DNA from: UBA6220 sp937870835
Lineage (GTDB): Bacteria > Patescibacteriota > Minisyncoccia > Minisyncoccales > Minisyncoccaceae
NCBI GenBank assembly: GCA_035421265.1
Contig: DAOLWP010000003.1
Location: 1 to 36,151 of the forward strand
DNA: 36,151 bases
Direction of reading: 5' to 3'
Positions within the stretch are counted from its first letter, which is position 1, and each line of letters opens with the position of its first letter. Positions 7,391-13,667 of this stretch are shown one piece after another. A model generated the notes under the pieces. That model did no database searches and was not told where the DNA came from. It saw nothing but the letters and a program-made list of their open reading frames with translations. Both the position numbers and the translations under genes were made by a program.

Positions 7391-9214
7391 TTAAATTAAT
7401 CCGCTTGTTTGTTCTTCGGCCTCCATTCTTGCTTTGGCCTCTCTAATTTTAGTAATTTCTTCTGGGTTAGTGGTAATAATTTGATTTTCAGTATAAGAAG
7501 CGCGGATAGCAATAGCTACATGTTTTTGGCCAGCAAAAAATATACCCTCCCCTACTGGAGTTTCTAAAAGTAAATATTTTTCTTGGTCAGTTAAATTAAA
7601 AACTTCTTGGACCAAATCAATTGTAGCCGGGCTTTGTTTCATTAAAAGTTGAAGCGAAGAGTTAGTGATAATAGGCTTTCCATATTCTGAATTCATAAAA
7701 TCAGAGACATCTTGAGTAATAGTGCTTACCCCGAGCCAATATTTTCGGCCTCTTTTGCAAATACCATATAAAAAAGAGGCGCTGTCTGGGTCTTTCATCA
7801 TCCACCAAGCTTCATCTACTACCAAAATTCTTTTTTTCAAACTTGCTCTTAAAGTATTCCAAATATAACGCATCACAATAAACATTGCGATTGGCCTAAG
7901 TTCGTCTTCCATATCGCGAATTCCAAAAACAACCAATTCTTTGTCCATATTAACATTAGAAGGCGCGTTGAAAAAAGAAGAATAACTTCCTTGGGTGAAT
8001 TTTCTTAATCGTTCAGTTAAAAACTCAGCATTTTCCATTGTTTCTAAAACTGATTCTAAATCGGAAAGCAAAGGAACATTGTTTTTCCATTTTTTAGGGT
8101 CTGAATCAACAGTAATATCTTTAGCGGCATAAGTGGCTGTAATTGCTTGGTCCATAATAGCGTCTTCTTCGGGGGTCATTCCATTAAGCATAATTCTCAT
8201 TAGGCCGACCAAATTAATTACATTGCTTCTTAAAACATCTTCTGGGGTTTCATCTTCCCCTACTTCTGGCAGATCAAAAGGATTAATATGGCTGTCTGAG
8301 CTAAGCGAAATTTTGAAGAATGAGCCGCCAACTGATTCTGCTAAACTTTGGTATTCATTTTCAGGATCAATAATAATACACTCTGTGCCTATCATTAAAG
8401 AGCGCAAAATTTCTAATTTAACTGCGTAAGATTTTCCCGCTCCAGCTTTAGCAAAAATTACCATATTAGCATTTTCTAAACTAAATCGGTCAAATAATAC
8501 CAAAGAACTATTGTGCTTATTGATGCCATACAAAATACCTTCATTGTCGCTTAAATCAAAAGAAATAAATGGGAAAAGACTAGATAGCGGCGAAGTATTT
8601 AAAGTATTGTGAATTTGGAGTAAATCATTGCAATATGGAAAACAAGAAAGCAGGCCCTCTTTCTGCTGGAATAAAGACGGTTTAATATATATTAAACGCG
8701 ACTCTAACATTGAACGTAAAGTTGTTTCTACAAATTCAATGTCTTTTTTATCATCTACATAAATTGTTATATACAGGCCGAACTTAAACATTTTTTCTTG
8801 AGCGGTTTGGAGACTGTCGCGCAAATCTTCTAAATCCTGGAAAGCAGTTTCTAAGGCCGGGTCACGGACCAATCCTTTCTCTTGCCTTTCAATTATTTCT
8901 GATTGGACTTCGGTAACACTCTTTTTTAGTTGTTTTAATATCTGCTCTGTGGGGATAGGATGAAAATAAAAAGATAAATCAAAAGGAATGTCCATATTAA
9001 TAATTGGAGCAAGCCAGCCCATTGTAAGATAGCGAGGATAAGAAAAAACGAAATAAGTTTTTGAGTATTTTTCTTCTAAGTGGACATAATTTTGCGCCAC
9101 CTCAATAGAAGGAGGCGCAACAATATCTCTAAAATCAGTAAGTTCTGTTTCAAACAACTTTTTTTCTTTCTTATCCTTAGAAGGTTCGTTTTTGTTTTTA
9201 TTAAATAATGCCAT
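7391..9214 (-). CDS. virB4: VirB4/TraC-family type IV secretion ATPase
   Basis: A 607-residue ATPase predicted to power assembly of, or transport through, a type IV secretion or pilus-like machine at the cytoplasmic membrane. Walker A is AKAGAGKS (255-262), with Ala in place of the first Gly. A VirB4-type CIIIDPENEY segment lies at 279-288. Walker B is ILVVDEAWW (463-471), followed by an RGRKYWLG arginine-containing segment and STITQDVSDF. The N-terminal region (1-240) is shorter than in full VirB4. The gene immediately upstream encodes what looks like the missing N-terminal part. It is the last gene of a four-gene minus-strand operon, only 8 nt from its upstream neighbour. Confidence 0.93.
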   Translation of the reverse strand: MALFNKNKNEPSKDKKEKKLFETELTDFRDIVAPPSIEVAQNYVHLEEKYSKTYFVFSYPRYLTMGWLAPIINMDIPFDLSFYFHPIPTEQILKQLKKSVTEVQSEIIERQEKGLVRDPALETAFQDLEDLRDSLQTAQEKMFKFGLYITIYVDDKKDIEFVETTLRSMLESRLIYIKPSLFQQKEGLLSCFPYCNDLLQIHNTLNTSPLSSLFPFISFDLSDNEGILYGINKHNSSLVLFDRFSLENANMVIFAKAGAGKSYAVKLEILRSLMIGTECIIIDPENEYQSLAESVGGSFFKISLSSDSHINPFDLPEVGEDETPEDVLRSNVINLVGLMRIMLNGMTPEEDAIMDQAITATYAAKDITVDSDPKKWKNNVPLLSDLESVLETMENAEFLTERLRKFTQGSYSSFFNAPSNVNMDKELVVFGIRDMEDELRPIAMFIVMRYIWNTLRASLKKRILVVDEAWWMMKDPDSASFLYGICKRGRKYWLGVSTITQDVSDFMNSEYGKPIITNSSLQLLMKQSPATIDLVQEVFNLTDQEKYLLLETPVGEGIFFAGQKHVAIAIRASYTENQIITTNPEEITKIREAKARMEAEEQTSGLI

Positions 9215-9222
9215 AATTTTAA

Positions 9223-9855
9223 TTAAGTAATTATTTCAGGAGGCAGTTCGGGGTAATAACCCATTTCCGCTTGTTTGGGGTGATGGAGAGACCATAATAA
9301 TTCTAAAATTTCTTCTGATCCCATCATAGTTGTATTAAGTCCGCACCGTCGTAATCCCAAAGCCACATATTGGATTCGTTGGGATAATTGATATTTGCCT
9401 TTTAGAAAATTTTCTTCTGTAAGCGATTGAGTTTGTTTTTTGTTTTGTTCTGGTATTGCGCCTGTAAGTTCTATTAAAGGATAATACGGGACAATAATAT
9501 AAAAACTTTTATTCATAATAGAACCGCTTGCCACAAGTTCCTCTATGTATTGGCGGTAATCTGCAGTTTGGATTTTTAAGAGTTCATTTTTTTGATTAAC
9601 TTCTAATTCTTTTAACATATCAATATAACCAGTGATATTGATTTTTCTTGAGTTTACTAAAATTTGGCAGGTAAAATCTAATGAATTTAAAAAATTTTGA
9701 AAGTTAAAAATAATAGCGCTTTGTTCTTCTTCTGATTTCAAAGCAAAGTTTATTGAAGAAACAAAAAGAATGCCCCTTAAGGATTGGTCTGACATTATCA
9801 TTATTCCTTCCCGAATTTGTTTGATGGGAATAAATTGTTGTGAAGGGGTTGCCAT
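9223..9855 (-). CDS. VirB4/TraC N-terminal-domain-like protein
   Basis: A 210-residue protein with no membrane helix. It opens with FIPIKQIREGIMIMSDQSLRG, which resembles the first domain of TraC/VirB4 ATPases. That assignment also rests on its position directly upstream of an N-terminally short VirB4. Residues 30-75 (SEEEQSAIIFNFQNFLNSLD, then a hydrophobic strand) look like the ferredoxin-like fold of that domain. It ends GYYPELPPEII. Either VirB4 is naturally split in this lineage or this is a separate adaptor. It lies 2 nt after the PrgI-like gene and 8 nt before virB4. I recognise the family only loosely. Confidence 0.7.
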   Translation of the reverse strand: MATPSQQFIPIKQIREGIMIMSDQSLRGILFVSSINFALKSEEEQSAIIFNFQNFLNSLDFTCQILVNSRKINITGYIDMLKELEVNQKNELLKIQTADYRQYIEELVASGSIMNKSFYIIVPYYPLIELTGAIPEQNKKQTQSLTEENFLKGKYQLSQRIQYVALGLRRCGLNTTMMGSEEILELLWSLHHPKQAEMGYYPELPPEIIT

Positions 9856-9857
9856 AA

Positions 9858-10289
9858 TTATTTTTCAAAATTTATTTTTTTATTAAGAGATTTTATTTTT
9901 TTTGGGTGATTAATTTTAGGAGTTTGTCCTATTTCGTCATTTGGTTTTTTATTTGCATTTGTCGTTTTCCCAGTTTGTTTAAGAGAAGATAGGAATACCG
10001 GGAATTCTTTTCTTTTCCAAATATATAATTTAGAGTTAATGGCATAACGGGAAAAGTTTTTGCCAACCGCGGGAAGACCCTGCCCTTCCACTTTTATGAA
10101 AGCCAAAGCTAAGCTGGCGCCAACAATTAATCCACAAACTAAAATATAAAGAAACATATTTTGGCCTATATAATATTTTAAGAAATAACAAATTATTATA
10201 GCGCTGCCAACATAAATAGCCTGGCTTAATGTAAGGGGGCCTAAAATTTTAGGGTCGTGTTCAATAAATTGAGGAACTCGAAAATCCAT
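9858..10289 (-). CDS. PrgI-family (VirB3-like) membrane protein
   Basis: A 143-residue protein. The N-terminal block FRVPQFIEHDPKILGPLTLSQ is typical of PrgI-family proteins. Two hydrophobic helices follow (about 24-42 and 46-66), then an IWKRKEFPVF amphipathic segment. The C-terminus is Lys/Asn-rich and probably disordered. PrgI proteins sit next to VirB4 in many Gram-positive and CPR secretion loci and are regarded as VirB3 counterparts in the inner-membrane complex. Tight spacing to its neighbours (19 nt upstream, 2 nt downstream) supports one operon. Confidence 0.85.
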   Translation of the reverse strand: MDFRVPQFIEHDPKILGPLTLSQAIYVGSAIIICYFLKYYIGQNMFLYILVCGLIVGASLALAFIKVEGQGLPAVGKNFSRYAINSKLYIWKRKEFPVFLSSLKQTGKTTNANKKPNDEIGQTPKINHPKKIKSLNKKINFEK

Positions 10290-10308
10290 AATACATTAAA
10301 TAATTTTA

Positions 10309-11184
10309 TTAAATTGGAATTTCTCGGTAAGGGTCAAACTGGCCAGTTTGTTTTGGAGACGGGGTGGTTTTTTGAGGCGAGTTATAAAATCTTTGAGGAG
10401 AAGGTCGGGAATTTGAGCTTGGTAAAGGAATGTTATCTAATTTGGTAGGCATATTGGGAGATATATTAGGATTAGAGTTAGCGAGGCTTTCAGTTGATTC
10501 GTAAGAAGGAAGTATTTCTGACAAATCATCAGATGTTGAATTTTTTATTGGCGGGATATTTGGTTTTGTTGATTGGTCTGTTTTAATTTGAAAATCATTA
10601 TTGTTTGAATTTGGAAAAGCATTTTTTCGCGAGGCAGTATCTTCTATTGCGGTTTTTGTTGCAATCGGCTCTTGAAACAAAGGCCTAATTTTTGGGAACT
10701 GGATATTGCTAATTGTATTTTCTTCATTTAGTTTTTCTTGTTGATATTCTTGCGGGAATGACGAGGTATCATCTTTTTCAAAAAATTCTAAATCAGTTTG
10801 GGTTTGAGTATTCGGCTCGTTGGTTGAAGTTGTGTTTTGGACCGCAGGAGTATTTCCAAATTTTTGTTTAGCCAAACGAGACAAAGGCAATCTTAGTTTT
10901 TTAAAAATAGTTGAATCAATAGCTTGGTAAATTTTATTAGCTAAACCTTCATCAATATTTAATTCTAATTCTAATGTAACGCCAAAGTCTTTCATTGGCA
11001 ATAATCCCATTAAAACTCGGCCAGTATATTTAGCGACCAAAGAAGCTTGTTCTTCATTTAATCCTAATTGACTGCAAATATTGTAAATTATCTGATTATT
11101 GTTTTCATCAAAAATAGCTTCTTTCAATTCTTCGGGCAGAGTTTTATAAACATTCCAAAAAAATTCTTTTGTATACTCTTGCAT
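10309..11184 (-). CDS. Helical N-terminal protein with a disordered tail, first gene of the VirB4 operon
   Basis: 291 residues, function not recognised. Residues 1-110 are predicted mostly helical and include YNICSQLGLNEEQASLVAKYTGRVLMGLL. A similar helical segment occurs in the 168-residue protein at 13125-13631. From about 115 to the end the protein is rich in Asn, Ser, Thr, Pro and Gln, which suggests an unstructured tail. It has no signal peptide or membrane helix, so it is probably cytoplasmic. It could be a peripheral or regulatory partner of the secretion ATPase. It is the first gene of the operon, and its promoter predicts an almost leaderless transcript. Confidence 0.8.
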   Translation of the reverse strand: MQEYTKEFFWNVYKTLPEELKEAIFDENNNQIIYNICSQLGLNEEQASLVAKYTGRVLMGLLPMKDFGVTLELELNIDEGLANKIYQAIDSTIFKKLRLPLSRLAKQKFGNTPAVQNTTSTNEPNTQTQTDLEFFEKDDTSSFPQEYQQEKLNEENTISNIQFPKIRPLFQEPIATKTAIEDTASRKNAFPNSNNNDFQIKTDQSTKPNIPPIKNSTSDDLSEILPSYESTESLANSNPNISPNMPTKLDNIPLPSSNSRPSPQRFYNSPQKTTPSPKQTGQFDPYREIPI

Positions 11185-11192
11185 ATTAAATC

Positions 11193-11222
11193 ATTTTAGC
11201 ACAACTCCCCTATTTACGACAA
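11193..11222 (-). promoter_or_regulatory. Candidate promoter of the VirB4 operon
   Basis: On the minus strand: TTGTCG (11217-11222), an 18-bp spacer and TAAAAT (11193-11198), with TGC directly upstream (extended -10). The predicted transcript start at about 11186 is 2 nt before the ATG, so the mRNA would be nearly leaderless. Confidence 0.45.
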
Positions 11223-11350
11223 GTATTTTGGTGGATATTTATTAATAAGTAAAGCCAACAAAAGACATTAAAGATATTTATTTTTTATATTTTTAATTAA
11301 AAAATTATTTTTAACTATAATGTTAAATAATATTTTTAAGAGCAAAAAGC

Positions 11351-11379
11351 TTGACAAACTGATTAAAATAGGTTATTAT
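11351..11379 (+). promoter_or_regulatory. Strong promoter of the SPFH gene
   Basis: A perfect TTGACA (11351-11356), a 17-bp spacer and TATTAT (11374-11379). This is one of the closest matches to consensus in the window. The predicted transcript start near 11386 gives an unusually long leader of about 170 nt. Confidence 0.65.
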
Positions 11380-11389
11380 TAAAAATAAT

Positions 11390-11432
11390 CTCTTTAAGAT
11401 TAAGTTGGCATTTCAGCTTTAATATTAAAGAG
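11390..11432 (+). other. Hairpin at the 5' end of the SPFH leader
   Basis: CTCTTTAA (11390-11397) pairs with TTAAAGAG (11425-11432). After one mismatch the pairing continues as ATTAA / TTAAT. It lies a few bases after the predicted transcript start, where it could protect the mRNA 5' end or act as a control element. There is no T-run directly after it. Confidence 0.5.
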
Positions 11433-11479
11433 AAAGCAATTTTACAATTTAATTTACAGTACTAATTATGGTGATTGAA

Positions 11480-11551
11480 ATGAAAAGCAAGAGTGTTGAA
11501 TGTATTGTATCGCGCGCAGAACAAAAATCAGAACAACGGAAAGAGGTGTAA
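11480..11551 (+). CDS. Possible leader peptide upstream of the SPFH gene
   Basis: A 23-codon ORF (or 27 codons from the in-frame ATG at 11468) ends four bases before the SPFH ATG. GGTGA lies about 5 nt before the 11480 ATG and could serve as a Shine-Dalgarno. The peptide is hydrophilic (MKSKSVECIV..., ending QRKEV). Its last codons contain the AGAGGTG sequence that would serve the main gene. Coupled translation is therefore plausible, but the ORF is short enough to be accidental. Confidence 0.4.
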   Translation: MKSKSVECIVSRAEQKSEQRKEV

Positions 11552-11555
11552 GTAA

Positions 11556-13100
11556 ATGGACGGAAAGGAAGAAGCCTTAAGAGAAAGAAAAGCAGCTCAA
11601 ACATCAGCCGGACTAAAAGGCCTAATAATTTTGTTCATTCTTAACATAGCGGGATATTTTGTTTTTAGCCTTCTTTTAGGAGCTATACTTGGCGCGATAA
11701 CAGAAATAATATTTTTGTTAATAACTTTATTCTTGGTTTTATATTTTATTTGGGGAAAAGAAGATATCCTTGTCACTTTTATTGATGAAGGTTATTGTAA
11801 GATTATTCAAGTAGGTGGCAAATTTTATAAAATATTAATGAACTATAAGGGAAAAGCCTTTGATCAAGAATGGAATATTGTTTCAGAGGATGACCCTAAA
11901 GCAAAATATAAGGATAAAAGCTTTTTAGGACTTCACTTAATTTGGCCATTGTTTTTTGGCCAAGTTTATACGCACTATCTACAATGGAAAAAATATGACC
12001 CTAATAAAGGAATCGTGGTAAGCCGGGCAGAATTATTAAAGCAAACGAGCGTTATGCCGTACCCATATTACATTGAGAGTAAGGGAGCAGAGGATAAAAA
12101 CAGAGCTCCTTTAAATTTATCTACTGTCGCAACCATAAAAGTGGTCAATCCATATAAGGCATTATTTAATGTAACGACCGAATGGATTTATATTGTAACG
12201 CCTCGTATCCAAAGCTTTTTTGTGGGGTACATTAAACAATATGCTTTCCAGGATTTGATTAAGCAAAAAGAGGCGCTAGGCAAAGAAATTTTTAGCGCGA
12301 TGGCGCAAGAAGGATTTTTTGAGGAAATATCCAAATATGGCATTGAAATTGTCTCCATTGATGTGATTGATATCACAGGCGGAGATAAAGAAATTGAGGC
12401 GGCTATTAAGGCCAATGCGCTGGCTCAGCTTCAAAAAGAAGCGACAATTACGAGCGCGTCCGCGCAAGCTGAAAAAATAAAAATAATCGCAGACGCTGAA
12501 GCTCATCGGAGAGCTACCGCGGCGCAGACCTTTATGGATATGCTGTCAGCCCGGACTGGACTTTCGCCCCAAGAAATTGCGGCCGAGCAAGAAGCTGATC
12601 CCGTTGCCTTCGAAAGCAAGTATGGAGACATTATTAAACAATGCAATGATACTGTCACACAGATGATATCAGCAGACGCCGGCGCATTGATTCATATTTT
12701 ATCAGCTGGCGGCGCTGGCGGCGGGAGCGGTTCGTCCAATAGTGGCGGTAGTAATATCAATACAGACCTTATTGCCACTGTTATAGCTCTTTTGAAAGCT
12801 ATGAATATGCCCGTTAACAATATTAACAACAATAAAACCGCTGCAGAAAGAGAAGAATCAAATTTAGGACAGCAAAAACAAAAGAATGATAATACCACAA
12901 AAAAATCTAAAAAAAATATAAGGGTGAATAATCCTAGGTCTGTCTTCCATGGAAAGACCATGGAAGAAATGGATTTTATTTTTGGAAGGGACAAAAGCAA
13001 CGACAACGAGGAAGAAGAAACAGAAGAAATAAAAGAAACAGAAGAACCTCTAACCGAAGAGGAATTAGAGGTTCTTCAAAAAGCAGGGCTTAGAGATTAA
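11556..13100 (+). CDS. SPFH/Band 7 (stomatin/flotillin-like) membrane protein
   Basis: 514 residues. Two hydrophobic helices (about 20-42 and 43-67) are followed by an SPFH-like region (about 70-300). Here a long amphipathic stretch, QLQKEATITSASAQAEKIKIIADAEAHRRA, is typical of the helix after the Band 7 fold. A Gly/Ser linker follows (GGAGGGSGSSNSGG, about 387-400), then an acidic Glu-rich tail ending EEELEVLQKAGLRD. SPFH proteins form membrane-associated rings or microdomains. The gene sits between two minus-strand secretion-related units. It differs from its neighbours in having a clear Shine-Dalgarno (AGAGGTG), a consensus promoter and a long leader. The role here is unknown; organising the secretion complex is a guess. 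Confidence 0.85.
   Translation: MDGKEEALRERKAAQTSAGLKGLIILFILNIAGYFVFSLLLGAILGAITEIIFLLITLFLVLYFIWGKEDILVTFIDEGYCKIIQVGGKFYKILMNYKGKAFDQEWNIVSEDDPKAKYKDKSFLGLHLIWPLFFGQVYTHYLQWKKYDPNKGIVVSRAELLKQTSVMPYPYYIESKGAEDKNRAPLNLSTVATIKVVNPYKALFNVTTEWIYIVTPRIQSFFVGYIKQYAFQDLIKQKEALGKEIFSAMAQEGFFEEISKYGIEIVSIDVIDITGGDKEIEAAIKANALAQLQKEATITSASAQAEKIKIIADAEAHRRATAAQTFMDMLSARTGLSPQEIAAEQEADPVAFESKYGDIIKQCNDTVTQMISADAGALIHILSAGGAGGGSGSSNSGGSNINTDLIATVIALLKAMNMPVNNINNNKTAAEREESNLGQQKQKNDNTTKKSKKNIRVNNPRSVFHGKTMEEMDFIFGRDKSNDNEEEETEEIKETEEPLTEEELEVLQKAGLRD
13041..13077 (+). other. Perfect 13-bp inverted repeat inside the end of the SPFH gene
   Basis: GAAGAACCTCTAA (13041-13053) and TTAGAGGTTCTTC (13065-13077) are separated by 11 nt. 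It lies in codons for the acidic tail and 9 nt before the terminator stem. Confidence 0.7.
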
Positions 13101-13123
13101 GATATTTCTAAGCCATTTTTTTA
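13087..13123 (+). terminator. Terminator of the SPFH gene
   Basis: GGCTTAGA (13087-13094) pairs with TCTAAGCC (13107-13114) and is followed by ATTTTTTTA. The left arm lies inside the last codons of the gene. Confidence 0.8.
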
Positions 13124-13124
13124 T

Positions 13125-13631
13125 TTATAGCAAATCTTGATTAAGCCCCTTAAAGAATGGTTTTTCTTCGGGCAGAGAAGGCTCTTCCTCTTGTTCAAAT
13201 AAAACATTTAAAAAATTTTCAAATTCAGAATCAGAAAGAGCGGTTTTGTTTTCTTCTTGAATTATATCTTCGTTCATTTCTTTTAAGACAAGCGGATTAG
13301 CGATTATATCTTTTGCAATTTGGATAGCTGTTTCTTGGGGAATATTCAATTCATTTTGGAGATATAAAGGCAATTCTTCAGAAGCGATTGCTTTATTAAT
13401 TAAAGCAGTTAAAATATTTTGCAAAGCTAAAGTTGGCGGAAGTGGCTGAAAATTATTAAAAGCTAATTTTAAAGCGGCTCTGTCAAAAAAATAATTTTCA
13501 GGCGGCTGGAGAGTATTCAAAGAAGATTGAAGGTCAGCGTTTAGAAAACTATCCTCCAGATGATATTTATAAACCAAACTTTCTATAAAATTAAACCATA
13601 AATCTGGCGAAGGTTTTTTGTTTATTTTCAT
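13125..13631 (-). CDS. Small acidic helical protein after the VirB6-like gene
   Basis: 168 residues, not recognised. It has no signal peptide or membrane helix and looks cytoplasmic. It is mostly helical, with LPLYLQNELNIPQETAIQIAKD (about 110-131) resembling the helical segment of the 291-residue protein that heads the VirB4 operon. The C-terminus is acidic (EEEPSLPEEKPF). It lies 36 nt downstream of the VirB6-like gene and is probably co-transcribed with it. A cytoplasmic partner of the secretion apparatus is an inference from context. Confidence 0.75.
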   Translation of the reverse strand: MKINKKPSPDLWFNFIESLVYKYHLEDSFLNADLQSSLNTLQPPENYFFDRAALKLAFNNFQPLPPTLALQNILTALINKAIASEELPLYLQNELNIPQETAIQIAKDIIANPLVLKEMNEDIIQEENKTALSDSEFENFLNVLFEQEEEPSLPEEKPFFKGLNQDLL

Positions 13632-13667
13632 ATTTTTATTAATTATAGTTTTATTATTAATTTTTAT

